Both the position numbers and the translations under genes were made by a program. Below the pieces are notes generated by a model. It did not search any database. It was not told where the DNA came from and worked only from the letters and a program-made list of their open reading frames with translations. DNA of 64,000 bases from Siphonobacter sp. BAB-5405 (GTDB taxonomy: Bacteria; Bacteroidota; Bacteroidia; Cytophagales; Spirosomataceae): NCBI RefSeq assembly GCF_002872335.1, contig NZ_NJAG01000045.1, positions 248,001-312,000 on the forward strand, read 5' to 3'. Shown here in pieces: positions 55,691 to 64,000 of this stretch (within the stretch, counting starts at the first letter, position 1; each line of letters opens with the position of its first letter).

Positions 55691-57292
55691 TTAATCGAGT
55701 CGAATCAATAAACCGGCATCGCCACTGAGGGCAATGGTATCGTGAATGCGTTGCCCTTCGTCTTCAGGGAAAGTAGCAATTTCCACAACCCCATCCAGCG
55801 TAATATGTTCTGCTTTGAAGTACGCAGGTCGGTGGGTCAGGTTGAGGATTACCAGAAAACGGGAACCCGTAGAAGCCTGACGGATAAAGGACAGTAACTG
55901 TTGATCGGAATAAACGGGAATGTATGAACCCCACATCAGCGAGGGTTCGGACTGCCGGAGTTCAATCAGCCGTTTGTACAAGGTAAGCATGGAGTACGGA
56001 TCTGGTTTTTGCGTCTCCACATTCACGCGGCGGTAGGTATTGGCCAGCCGGAGCCAGGGTTTGGCCGTACTGAAGCCCGCGAAGTTGCCTTCCGTCCATT
56101 GCATGGGCGTACGGGCCGGATCGCGACTCAGATTTTTGTCGGGCATGTTCAGACCCTGGGGATCCTGTACCTCGTCAAAGGGAATGGGTACATCCTGCAT
56201 CCCGATTTCATCCCCGTAATAGATCGTCGGCGTACCGCGTAAGGTCAGTAATAACATCGCTGCCACCCGGGACTGCTGAATACCCACGCGACTGGTAATG
56301 CGGGGCTGGTCGTGGTTGCTCAGTACCCAGTTGGGCCAGCCATACTGAGGTAAGGCCCCTTCGTACTGACTGATGGAAGCGGCCAGATGGGGAGCGTCCC
56401 AAGACAACGTGAGCAGTTGAAAGTTAAACGGCAGGTGAGCCCCGTTGCCATCGGTGCCGTAATAAGTCATCAGGCGTTGAATGGGGAGATAGATTTCCCC
56501 AATCATCATGCGTTCCTTGTAGTGGTCCAGTACACTCCGCATTTTACGCACGATCTCGTGTACTTCGGGCTGATCAGTTGAATACACGGCCAGAACCTTT
56601 TTAACATTCGATTCATGGGCCTGATAATCAGGGTTGATGGGATTATCGCGGAACTGTTCGTCCTTGATCATGTGCCACATCACATCCACGCGGAATCCGT
56701 CTACGCCTTTTTTTAGCCAGAAGTGCATGACGTCGAACATCGCCTGCTGTACTTCCGGGTTCCGCCAGTTTAAATCCGGCTGGGAAGTCAGAAAGGCGTG
56801 ATAATAGTATTGCTGCGTTGCTTCATCCCACTGCCAGGCACTCCCGCCAAATTCACTCAGCCAGTTGTTCGGTTCGGAGCCATCGGGGCGGGCGTCTTTC
56901 CAGATGTACCAGTTGCGTTTAGGATTATCGCGGGAAGAACGGGATTCCTGAAACCAGGGATGCTGATCGGAGCTATGGTTGGGAACCAGATCCAGCAGCA
57001 GTTTCATATCCCGGGCGTGCACTTCCTTGAGTAAGGCGTCAAAATCCTCCATGTTGCCAAATAAGGGATGAATGCCCTGATAATCAGCAATGTCATACCC
57101 GAAATCGTCCATGGGCGAAGGGTAAATGGGGGAAAGCCATACGGCTTTGATGCCCAGCCATTTTAAGTAATCAAGGCGTTTGATTACGCCCTGTAAATCA
57201 CCGACACCGTCGGCATTGCTATCCTGAAAAGAGCGGGGATAAATCTGGTACACAATACCTGATTGCCACCAAAGGGGATTGGCTTCGTTCAT
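55691..57292 (-). CDS. GH13 alpha-glucosidase/oligo-1,6-glucosidase-like enzyme
   Basis: 533 aa. Typical start WWQSGIVYQIYPRSFQDSNADGVGDLQG, DLVPNHSSDQHPWFQESR, nucleophile Asp in DGFRVDVMWHMI, acid Glu in MMIGEIYLPIQR, and Asp in VLSNHDQPRITS; also RTPMQWTEGNFAGFS. No signal peptide, so it is cytoplasmic. Substrate (maltose, isomaltose, sucrose isomer) is not resolvable by eye. It follows the DUF421 pair by 38 bp and precedes TreZ2 by 55 bp in what looks like one operon. Confidence 0.92.
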   Translation of the reverse strand: MNEANPLWWQSGIVYQIYPRSFQDSNADGVGDLQGVIKRLDYLKWLGIKAVWLSPIYPSPMDDFGYDIADYQGIHPLFGNMEDFDALLKEVHARDMKLLLDLVPNHSSDQHPWFQESRSSRDNPKRNWYIWKDARPDGSEPNNWLSEFGGSAWQWDEATQQYYYHAFLTSQPDLNWRNPEVQQAMFDVMHFWLKKGVDGFRVDVMWHMIKDEQFRDNPINPDYQAHESNVKKVLAVYSTDQPEVHEIVRKMRSVLDHYKERMMIGEIYLPIQRLMTYYGTDGNGAHLPFNFQLLTLSWDAPHLAASISQYEGALPQYGWPNWVLSNHDQPRITSRVGIQQSRVAAMLLLTLRGTPTIYYGDEIGMQDVPIPFDEVQDPQGLNMPDKNLSRDPARTPMQWTEGNFAGFSTAKPWLRLANTYRRVNVETQKPDPYSMLTLYKRLIELRQSEPSLMWGSYIPVYSDQQLLSFIRQASTGSRFLVILNLTHRPAYFKAEHITLDGVVEIATFPEDEGQRIHDTIALSGDAGLLIRLD

Positions 57293-57330
57293 AAATTAGG
57301 GATTGGTTGAAGGAAAAGGCTGTAAAAAAA

Positions 57331-58029
57331 CTATGCTTCCGGCTTGATGGGAGGTATCCAGTTCACGTCTTTGCAACGATTACACTCATGCTCGGGTTTC
57401 AGGGGTTGAAACATGGTATTCCCACAATTCTTGCAGACAAGCCGGTCGTCTGCTTTGGGTTGCTCCTCAATAAGTTCCGGATCTTCATTGGGAATTACGG
57501 AGAGACCCGGCTTCGGGTTTTCGTTTTCAATGAGTGTAAATTTACCGTTGGCTTCAATGTACAGGCGTCGAACCTGACCCAGATGCAGAATACTTGCGGC
57601 CCGAAGTTCGGCGAAGAGACGTTCGCGGGTAATGCGGGAGTGTTGCATCGCTTTGAGTTCAAGCACCCCATCTTTCACCAGAATCTCCATATCATCCTGC
57701 GTAATCGCCTCAAACTTTTCATTTCGGGAAGCGATACGAGAAATCCAGCGTTGCCCGGCCACAATGATAATCGCAATGGCGATTGCAGGCAACAATCCCC
57801 GGTCGGGCGAGAGTACGGGCATACCAATCGCAGCGGCCAGAGAGGTCAACGCCGCCATTTCATTGCGGTTGAGCTGGGAGGCCATCCGCCGCCCCATGAT
57901 TCGGATACAAACCATGAGCAGCAGGTACACGAAAGTCATCCGGATGATGACTTCGATGAAATAACTGGCGGGTAATTCACCGTAAAAGATCCGGAGCCAG
58001 TCGTCAATTTTAATATCATCTGGATTCAT
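57331..58029 (-). CDS. DUF421 (YetF-like) membrane protein with C-terminal zinc ribbon
   Basis: 232 aa. Two or three N-terminal membrane helices (residues about 20-90) with MGRRMASQLNRNEMAALTSLAAAIG, then a DUF421 soluble domain (NEKFEAITQDDMEILVKDGVLELKAMQHSRITRERLFAELRAASI), and a C-terminal zinc ribbon with two CxxC (CKNCGN and CNRCKD). The function of the family is unknown. The frame is open to 58146, but ATG 58029 begins the family start. A tandem paralogue lies 19 bp upstream. Confidence 0.88.
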   Translation of the reverse strand: MNPDDIKIDDWLRIFYGELPASYFIEVIIRMTFVYLLLMVCIRIMGRRMASQLNRNEMAALTSLAAAIGMPVLSPDRGLLPAIAIAIIIVAGQRWISRIASRNEKFEAITQDDMEILVKDGVLELKAMQHSRITRERLFAELRAASILHLGQVRRLYIEANGKFTLIENENPKPGLSVIPNEDPELIEEQPKADDRLVCKNCGNTMFQPLKPEHECNRCKDVNWIPPIKPEA

Positions 58030-58048
58030 GCGAGGCAGGAAGAAAGAA

Positions 58049-58741
58049 TTAGAGAATAGCCGTGCCCCAGTCTTCGACCTGGCAGTGGGGGCACGGGCCG
58101 GGATGGGTCTTTTTTTCGACGGTTTTTCCGCAATTACAGCAAACAACGTACTCTACTACTTCCCGCTGAATGGCGTGAATGGAGGTATCACTGACGTTCG
58201 GTGGCAGGGTAGATAAACCCGGTCGGGCTTCTTTTTCAGGATAAATACTAAACAGGCCACTGGCTTCCAGATACACCCGTTTGACCTCCCCGAGGTTATA
58301 ATACTTTTCAGTTCGCAAAACAGTGAAGAGCTGCTGGTGCGAAATACGGTTTCTCATCAGTTCTCCAACGTCTAAAACCCCGTCTCTGACCAGAACGGTA
58401 GTGGTGCCCTGCATGAGCATTTCTACGTTTTTGTTTTTGAATCCCCACAGGGTAGTTAGTCGCTGGTACAGCAATGCACAGATCATGGCGAAAATACCCA
58501 GCCCGATGCCCCGGTCCGGGGCCTGCATGGACGGGGAGAGAATGGCCCCGGTGGTAAGCATGACGCCCATTTCGGTAATGGAAAGTTGCCCGTTCATGCG
58601 TTTACCCAGCAACCGCATCATCACCAGCAGGAAAAAATAAATAATCAGGGTCCGAAAGAGAACTTCCAGAAAAAATATGGGCGGGGCCATGCCCCACAGA
58701 ATTCGGTTCCAGTCGTCGAGCTGGATGTCACTCTTTTTCAT
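58049..58741 (-). CDS. DUF421 (YetF-like) membrane protein with C-terminal zinc ribbon
   Basis: 230 aa paralogue of the next gene. N-terminal helices with VMMRLLGKRMNGQLSITEMGVMLTTGAIL, the soluble domain (NKNVEMLMQGTTTVLVRDGVLDVGELMRNRISHQQLFTVLRTEKYY) and a C-terminal CxxC pair (CCNCGK and CPHC). The start 58741 is preceded 12 bp away by TACGTTTG (58754-58761 on the - strand), a -7 box, which makes 58741 preferable to the open frame starting at 58849. It is first in the DUF421-DUF421-GH13-TreZ unit. Confidence 0.88.
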   Translation of the reverse strand: MKKSDIQLDDWNRILWGMAPPIFFLEVLFRTLIIYFFLLVMMRLLGKRMNGQLSITEMGVMLTTGAILSPSMQAPDRGIGLGIFAMICALLYQRLTTLWGFKNKNVEMLMQGTTTVLVRDGVLDVGELMRNRISHQQLFTVLRTEKYYNLGEVKRVYLEASGLFSIYPEKEARPGLSTLPPNVSDTSIHAIQREVVEYVVCCNCGKTVEKKTHPGPCPHCQVEDWGTAIL

Positions 58742-59208
58742 GGAAAGTAGAGTCAAACGTAGTGAGCAAGGCCTAAAAAAAAGAATGCCCACCAGTCCAG
58801 TAGAGCTTTTAAGTCCGCTTAAAGGAAACAAGTTGAAAGATCTATGCATGCAACCAAGGAAAAAGGCCTAAAATGAGACTCCCAAATTTCAAGGGGATGT
58901 GGTAAAAGTACCCCGAACCCTGAGCCATAGCGATGCCTATAGACGAGCCTCATTCGATAAAAGTGTATAGGTGAAAAAAACAGAAAATTTCTTTTTAAAA
59001 GTGATAACCTTTCGGGGTTTGGGGTGATAAACCAGTAGAGCTGCTTGTTTTAACCCACACCTTTATCTTTTCAACCTTCAACCCTGAACACCCGGCGGGG
59101 CGGTCCTGATGACCGCTCCGCTTCGGTTTAAGCCCCCCGGCTTTGGAACTAATCCTTCAGAGGCCGCCGTTACCCAGCCAGTTAGTTACCCAATCAACCG
59201 GTAAAGCC
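58742..59208. other. Divergent intergenic region with -7 box
   Basis: Holds TACGTTTG (58754-58761, - strand), a TAnnTTTG match for the DUF421 unit, and the upstream region of the alcohol dehydrogenase on +. I see no gene. An open frame from 59143 enters the dehydrogenase and is not a separate gene. Confidence 0.45.
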
Positions 59209-60367
59209 ATGTTAAATTTTGAGTTTAAAAACCCAACCAAACTTATTTTTGGAACGGGAAAAATTGCCCAGTTACCCCAGGAAATACCAACCGATGCCCG
59301 CGTACTGCTGTTGTACGGTGGTGGAAGTATTAAAATCAACGGGATTTATGACGAGGTTAAAGCGGCACTTGCCAGTTACGAAGTCGTTGAATTTGGCGGG
59401 ATTCCGGCCAACCCCGAATACGAAGTACTACTGAAAGCCTTGTCGATCATTAAAGAACAATCCATTACGTATTTACTGGCCGTGTGGGGGTGGTTCGGTC
59501 ATTGATGGGACGAAGTTTCTGGCTTCGGCAGCGTACTACACCGGCCCTGAACCCTGGGATATTTTGAGTCAGTCAATCCGTACGGAACACGCCATGCCCT
59601 TTGGTACGGTACTCACCTTACCGGCTACGGGTTCGGAAATGAACTCCGGAGCGGTTATCACCCGGGCCGAAACGCAGGAAAAACGCTCCATGGGGGGACC
59701 GGGGCTGTTTCCAGCGTTTTCGATTCTGGACCCTCAAGTGGTTCGCTCCGTACCGCAGCGACAACTGGCCAATGGGATTACCGACGCCTTTACGCACGTA
59801 CTGGAGCAATACATGACCTATCCGGTCGGGGCTCGCTTACAGGATCGTTTTGCGGAAAGCATCATGCAAACGCTGATTGAAATCGCTCCCGTGATCATGC
59901 AAAACCCGTCTGATACCGATGCAGCTGGTGATTTTATGTATTGCTGTACGATGGCCCTTAACGGACTGATTCAGAAAGGGGTACCGACCGACTGGGCCGT
60001 GCACGCCATGGGCCACGAACTTACGGCTCTCTATAATATTGATCACGCCCGAACGCTGGCTATCATCGCTCCGAGTCATTATCGGTATAACTTCCGCACC
60101 AAACGCGAAAAACTGACTCAGTACGGCCAACGCGTATGGGGTTTGACGGGGCCTCCAGAGGAAGTGGCCATCCGGGCCATTGGTCGTACGGAAGAATTTT
60201 TCCACTCCCTCGACATCAAAACCAAACTCTCGCAGTACACCGAAAACTACGAAGGTACGGCTGAACGCATTGAGGACCGTTTTACGGAACGGGGCTGGCT
60301 GGGACTAGGCGAACATAAATCGCTAACGCCTCAGGATGTACGAGCCATCGTGGAAATGAGTTATTAA
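59209..60367 (+). pseudogene. Iron-containing alcohol dehydrogenase (YqhD/BDH type), one frameshift
   Basis: Group III alcohol dehydrogenase. First frame: MLNFEFKNPTKLIFGTGKIAQL, LLYGGGSIK and NPEYEVLLKALSIIKEQSITYLLAV. At about 59483-59490 an extra base (a T inside a G run) breaks the frame; without it the protein would read AVGGGSVIDGTKFLASAAYYTGPEPWDIL. Second frame: TLPATGSEMNSGAVITR, NGITDAFTHVLEQYMTYPV, DWAVHAMGHELTALYNIDHARTLAI with the metal-binding His residues. Length without the extra base is 385 aa, typical of YqhD-like enzymes. The lesion is a net +1, unlike most others in this window. A terminator follows 23 bp after the stop. Confidence 0.9.
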
Positions 60368-60375
60368 GGTTTAGG

Positions 60376-60520
60376 ATCAAACTTGATACCTAACACAAGG
60401 GCCCCGGATAATTAAAATTTCCGGGCCCTTGTGTTAGTACCTTTTTCTAAAGGGAAAGCCCCGTGAAAGAAGCCTCCGATGCATAAAATCAAACCTGATA
60501 CTCTAAATCAAACTTGATAC
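60376..60520. repeat. Three copies of an ATCAAACTTGATAC palindrome
   Basis: ATCAAACTTGATAC occurs at 60376-60389 and 60507-60520, with a one-base variant (ATCAAACCTGATAC) at 60488-60501. ATCAA-AC-TTGAT is an inverted repeat with a 2-bp centre. All lie in the convergent gap between the dehydrogenase and the next gene, which is an odd position for promoter sites. Confidence 0.65.
60390..60446 (+). terminator. Intrinsic terminator after alcohol dehydrogenase
   Basis: Long stem pairing 60390-60408 with 60420-60437 (one bulged C), AT-rich loop, then T-run at 60441-60446. Strong candidate for the end of the dehydrogenase transcript. Confidence 0.85.
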
Positions 60521-60533
60521 TTCACTCAACCAT

Positions 60534-62654
60534 TTACCGAGCCAGTACAATACCCGCAAACGAAGCCAGCGAGGGCAGGGTAAATGCAACGGTACCTTTC
60601 TGGTAGGAAAAAGGAAGCGAGCCTTGCTGACCCAGTATATGAATCCGGCTGGGTTTGAAAGGACAGGCCATCTGGAAACGCAATTGCTGAAGAGGTACGG
60701 GTGTAAAATACGTGTTACCGCTAAAACCGGTCAGATTGACCAGGTGTACAATCCAGCCATCGCTGGCCGATTGCTGGATTTTCTGGGGCGTGTTTTCGGT
60801 AAATTCCTGGACAATGACTTCTACCCGATCGGGAGCATTGGTCTGGACAAGGTGGCCCGCCGATGGATATAGCCGGTCCAGCACATCAAGCAGGAGGTTT
60901 TTGTGTTGCTGATACCCGTGCTGGTAATACAGGCGACCGAGATGAATGGGTAACAGGGCATTGGTACTTTTGCCGTAGGTTTTTAGCCCCATGGCATAGT
61001 AGCCCGTGGGGTCGTGGCCGCCAATGATTTCGGGCGGACCGGGTCGTCCTTTCGCCAAAATGGGCAAGTAGGTGGTGTCGGCTGCCGAAAAATCGTAGAG
61101 ACCCAGATTGAACTTCCAGAAGAGCATTTTCTGTCCCGGAAAACGTTTAAACGGTGCCTGCCGCTCGGGACTCAGGTAAAAACCGCTGCCGTCGTGGTCG
61201 CTCTGAACTGCTTTCGCCCCGAATAATTCGGCTAAGGCCACTGGATGATCAGAAAGGGTGCGGTTCGTCGCCAGCAGGCTGGTCCCCTGCTGACTGATTT
61301 GTTTTAACGCCTCCACCGAACCTGGACTCAGATAGGTGAGGTCAGGAAGTAGCAACACCCGGTATTTTTTCAGGTCCTGGACCCGTCGGGCAAGCTGCGA
61401 ATCTTCAATAATATCGAAAGGCAGGTGAGCTTCCTTGAGCATGAGTTGCAGGCCCCGGTACTCCTGCATGGGTAAACCGCTGGGCCAGGAACCCGGAGCA
61501 ATCAGAGCAATGCGGGCTACGGAACGGTAGCGACCAAAATACTTTTCGTAGGCTTTATGATGGGCGTAGACCTGACGGATGACCTTAAAATTTCGTTCGT
61601 CTTCGTAGCCCCGCATGTCACCCATCATGCTGATATCCAGTCCTGAACCGTTGGCAATATTTTCGTAAAGGCGGATTCTGACCTCTTCCGGTTCCACAGC
61701 ATTGTACCGCGACTGAAAAGAAATCTGCTGAATGCTGGCGTTACTGATGATGTGATCCGGATAGGAATGAACGGCATTGTTGACATTATCCGATGCCGTA
61801 TAGGGCCAGTACGGGAGCGTAGTCGAGCTTTGGGATTCGTGGCGGATGATGTCCACGTATTCATCCATGTAGGTACAAAGAGCCACCTGTGGATTTTTGG
61901 ATTTAATCAGCTCGTGCAGGCGTTTGGTCCAGTCATCGACGGTATATTTTTTAAAGGCTTCGTAGACCTTGTAAACGGAATCCCCTTTGTTTTCTTTTAC
62001 TGGTAAGCGTAGTCCCTTGCTGTAGGCAGCAAATCGCTTCTGGTCGTGTTCATTCTGGTCAATTCCGTGGTACACGCCCTCATACGGATTGTTAACCTGA
62101 TACCCCGGCATATTCAGAAAAATACCATCAATGGGAAAGCGGTCCATCACTTCGGCGATGATTTCAAAGGCTTTAGTTTGTACGTAGGGAGCGTTGATAG
62201 AAACCATTACCATATCGGTATTGTACACCCGTTCGCCCTTGGGAGACAAGTAACACCAGTCGGGATGAGCCTTGAAAATACTTTCGTGCACCCGGCTGAA
62301 ATCAAAGCGTACCATCACCCGGATGCCCTGCTGGTGGCACTTCCGAATCAGATCATCCATCAGCGTGGGTGAGCGGAGGTAAGGATTCTGGTAGTGAAAA
62401 TCCAGCTTGGTGGGATAAAAAGCCATAATACCCCCAATGTTGATCAACAGCGTATTGGCCGAACTTCGCTGCAAATCTTCCACGATGGAATCCGGATGCA
62501 TCGTAGCGGCTTCGTAAGCGGGCATGTTGAACTGAATTACGCGGAGATTATTGGCTTTCCACCAGGGCATCGACCGTGGCCAGTCCGTATGGGATTGACC
62601 GTAGGCCATACTTCCCAGGAGAAGCAGGATCAGAGGAATGAATCGTTTTAGCAT
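60534..62654 (-). CDS. Secreted glycoside-hydrolase-like protein (GHL6 type, putative)
   Basis: 706 aa with a signal peptide (about 1-19). The first part looks like a TIM-barrel hydrolase: WWKANNLRVIQFNMPAYEA, LLINIGGIMAFYPT, CHQQGIRVMVRFDFSRVHES, FPIDGIFLNMPGYQ and MGDMRGYEDERNFKVIRQ. The middle resembles the beta-galactosidase trimerisation domain (IALIAPGSWPSG...LLLPDLTYLSPGSVEALKQ), and the C-terminus is beta-rich. This layout matches proteins annotated as hypothetical glycosyl hydrolase 6. Substrate and catalytic residues cannot be assigned here. It is a single gene. Confidence 0.72.
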   Translation of the reverse strand: MLKRFIPLILLLLGSMAYGQSHTDWPRSMPWWKANNLRVIQFNMPAYEAATMHPDSIVEDLQRSSANTLLINIGGIMAFYPTKLDFHYQNPYLRSPTLMDDLIRKCHQQGIRVMVRFDFSRVHESIFKAHPDWCYLSPKGERVYNTDMVMVSINAPYVQTKAFEIIAEVMDRFPIDGIFLNMPGYQVNNPYEGVYHGIDQNEHDQKRFAAYSKGLRLPVKENKGDSVYKVYEAFKKYTVDDWTKRLHELIKSKNPQVALCTYMDEYVDIIRHESQSSTTLPYWPYTASDNVNNAVHSYPDHIISNASIQQISFQSRYNAVEPEEVRIRLYENIANGSGLDISMMGDMRGYEDERNFKVIRQVYAHHKAYEKYFGRYRSVARIALIAPGSWPSGLPMQEYRGLQLMLKEAHLPFDIIEDSQLARRVQDLKKYRVLLLPDLTYLSPGSVEALKQISQQGTSLLATNRTLSDHPVALAELFGAKAVQSDHDGSGFYLSPERQAPFKRFPGQKMLFWKFNLGLYDFSAADTTYLPILAKGRPGPPEIIGGHDPTGYYAMGLKTYGKSTNALLPIHLGRLYYQHGYQQHKNLLLDVLDRLYPSAGHLVQTNAPDRVEVIVQEFTENTPQKIQQSASDGWIVHLVNLTGFSGNTYFTPVPLQQLRFQMACPFKPSRIHILGQQGSLPFSYQKGTVAFTLPSLASFAGIVLAR

Positions 62655-62803
62655 GTATAGAGGTTAGCGTTTCCGACGAAAATAGCGGAAAATCAGCAAA
62701 GCCTGCTTCCGGCTGACCCAAAAACAAAACCCGCCCGCTACCAGTTGACACTTATCATCTGCCAATCCCCTCGGAACGAACCCACGCGTTCGTCGCTATT
62801 CGT

Positions 62804-64000
62804 ATGAATCAGACACCCATCGATCAACACGGCTTAATCGGAAACATGAATACGGCGGCTCTGGTCTCCTGCAACGGAACCATTGATTTTCTATGCCTGC
62901 CCCGGTTTGATTCACCCACGGTATTTGCCCAGCTACTCGACTCGGAAAAGGGCGGTTACTTTTCCATCCGGCCCACGTTTTCGGATTTAACGTACAAGCA
63001 GCTTTATCTAACGGATACGGCTATACTGGTGACCCGCTTTTTCTCCGATTACGGCATTGCCGAACTAACGGACTTCATGCCCGTGCACGAAGAGGGTTCC
63101 CGGATGACCGTCATTCGTAAGCTAATGGCTGTACGGGGAAACATCGAGTTTGAAATCCAGTGTAAGCCCCGTTTTTCGTACGGTCGAATCAGCCACGAAG
63201 CTCAGGCGAACGAAATGGGAATCCGGTTTACCGATGCGGACGGTCAGGAGTTACAGTTATACAGCGAAATTCCGCTGGAGCTATCCGAATCAGACGTCGT
63301 ATCGCGATTTCGACTGGAGGAAGGCCAAACACTATGTTTTATTCTATGCGATGAGAGTAAGCTTTGTGAGGAAAGCAAAACGCCCGAATCCAGTATCGCT
63401 GATTTATGTAAAACGTACTACGACGCCACCCATGCGTTCTGGAAAACCTGGACCCGGCAGTCTACTTATAAGGGGCGTTGGCGGGAAATTGTGATTCGCT
63501 CCGCCATTACGCTGAAACTCATGTCCTCGCACGAACACGGCTCGGTAGTTGCGGCCCCTACCTTCGGTTTACCTGAGAGCTTGGGCGGAGAACGTAACTG
63601 GGATTACCGCTACGCCTGGATACGAGATTCGGCGTTTACCATGTTTGCGTTTCTGAAACTGGGTTTTCTGGATGAAGCCCGGCGGTTTATGGATTGGGTG
63701 GAACACCACTGCCTCAACGAATCCCTGAAACTGATGTATACCATCGACGGCCAAACGCCGCCGGAGGAAGAAGAACTCAGTCATTTTTCGGGTCATAAAG
63801 ATTCCAAACCGGTTTTGATTGGTAATGGTGCAGCTACGCAACGTCAAATGGACATTTACGGGGAGCTGATTGATACCATCTACCTGTTCAACAAATACGG
63901 CGGCCACATTACGTACGAGTTCTGGAAAAAACTCAGCAAGGAAGTCGAATTTGTCTGCGGACACTGGCGACTCCCCGATCACGGGATGTGGGAGATTCGG
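62804..64000 (+). CDS. GH15 glucoamylase/trehalase-like enzyme, 3' end outside window
   Basis: 399 codons are open from ATG 62804 to the window edge without a stop. N-terminal beta-domain: IDQHGLIGNMNTAALVSCNGTIDFLCLPRFDSPTVFAQLLD, then FSIRPTF and FFSDYGIAELTDFMP. The (alpha/alpha)6 catalytic barrel begins with GGERNWDYRYAWIRDSAFTMFAFLKLGF, and the DIYGELIDTIYLFNKYGG helix is the family's second landmark. There is no signal peptide, so it is cytoplasmic. GH15 members of this type are glucoamylases or trehalases; next to a trehalose island, trehalase is a fair possibility. The catalytic acid/base pair is partly beyond the window. Confidence 0.9.
   Translation, partial: MNQTPIDQHGLIGNMNTAALVSCNGTIDFLCLPRFDSPTVFAQLLDSEKGGYFSIRPTFSDLTYKQLYLTDTAILVTRFFSDYGIAELTDFMPVHEEGSRMTVIRKLMAVRGNIEFEIQCKPRFSYGRISHEAQANEMGIRFTDADGQELQLYSEIPLELSESDVVSRFRLEEGQTLCFILCDESKLCEESKTPESSIADLCKTYYDATHAFWKTWTRQSTYKGRWREIVIRSAITLKLMSSHEHGSVVAAPTFGLPESLGGERNWDYRYAWIRDSAFTMFAFLKLGFLDEARRFMDWVEHHCLNESLKLMYTIDGQTPPEEEELSHFSGHKDSKPVLIGNGAATQRQMDIYGELIDTIYLFNKYGGHITYEFWKKLSKEVEFVCGHWRLPDHGMWEIR

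Noticed and set aside
57307-57975. 222-aa open frame on +
   Set aside because: Antisense to the first DUF421 gene; the DUF421 motifs and zinc ribbon decide the strand.
1-64000. Search for CRISPR arrays, tRNA or rRNA genes, prophage and transposases
   Set aside because: No regularly spaced repeats with unique spacers, no cloverleaf or rRNA text and no transposase or integrase motifs were seen by reading both strands. A tool scan (tRNAscan, CRISPRFinder, ISfinder) would be needed to exclude small cases.

Overview
The window looks like chromosomal DNA of a Bacteroidota bacterium, probably from the Cytophagales (the order is inferred from overall flavour, not proven). The supporting evidence is two SusC/SusD outer-membrane glycan-uptake pairs, a T9SS C-terminal sorting-domain remnant, SusD lipoproteins with lipoboxes, several Bacteroidota-type -7 promoter boxes (TAnnTTTG), and protein families typical of the phylum. 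I see no rRNA, tRNA, CRISPR array, prophage or intact insertion sequence.

Layout. 1-5.9 kb: a polysaccharide-utilisation locus (PUL) on the + strand with SusC (cut by the window edge), SusD and a secreted S1-type sulfatase. 6.4-7.9 kb: a secreted TlpA-type thioredoxin protein. 8.7-18.2 kb: a fucose PUL with an AraC-type regulator divergent from a GH29 alpha-L-fucosidase, then a RhaM-family mutarotase, SusC (frameshifted), SusD and an aldo/keto reductase of the L-fucose dehydrogenase type. Together these could take up a fucosylated glycan, release L-fucose and start its oxidation. 18.6-30 kb: a mixed region with a DUF2490 porin-like protein, an AlkB-type dioxygenase, a VOC-EVE-MarR operon, a luciferase-like oxidoreductase and an HxlR regulator that share a DNA element, a T9SS remnant, a membrane-anchored thioredoxin-like protein and a large hybrid histidine kinase. 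30.2-45.3 kb: a class C beta-lactamase-like hydrolase, GH92 mannosidase (frameshifted), a divergent SDR/HxlR pair with an array of GTAAC repeats, an acyltransferase, a Na+/H+ antiporter, KAS III (two frameshifts), SDR plus AraC, DUF6624, and a decayed AraC/SUKH junction.

45.4-64 kb is an alpha-glucan/trehalose island on the - strand: two tandem zinc-ribbon DUF421 membrane proteins, a GH13 alpha-glucosidase and a TreZ form one unit ending at a clear terminator. A GlgX debranching enzyme, a second TreZ and a TreY-MalQ fusion form the next unit, also closed by a strong terminator. GlgX would debranch glycogen, TreY would isomerise the maltodextrin end, TreZ would release trehalose, and MalQ and the alpha-glucosidase would recycle short dextrins. 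Beyond lie an iron-type alcohol dehydrogenase (frameshifted), a putative glycosidase-like secreted protein and a GH15 enzyme that runs off the window.

A striking property of the window is that eight otherwise well-conserved genes or remnants are each broken by single-base indels (the SusC lesion may be two bases). Most are a one-base loss in a homopolymer where restoring one base rejoins the protein perfectly. That points to sequence error rather than real gene death, except at the AraC/SUKH junction, where nonsense codons and truncation indicate true decay.
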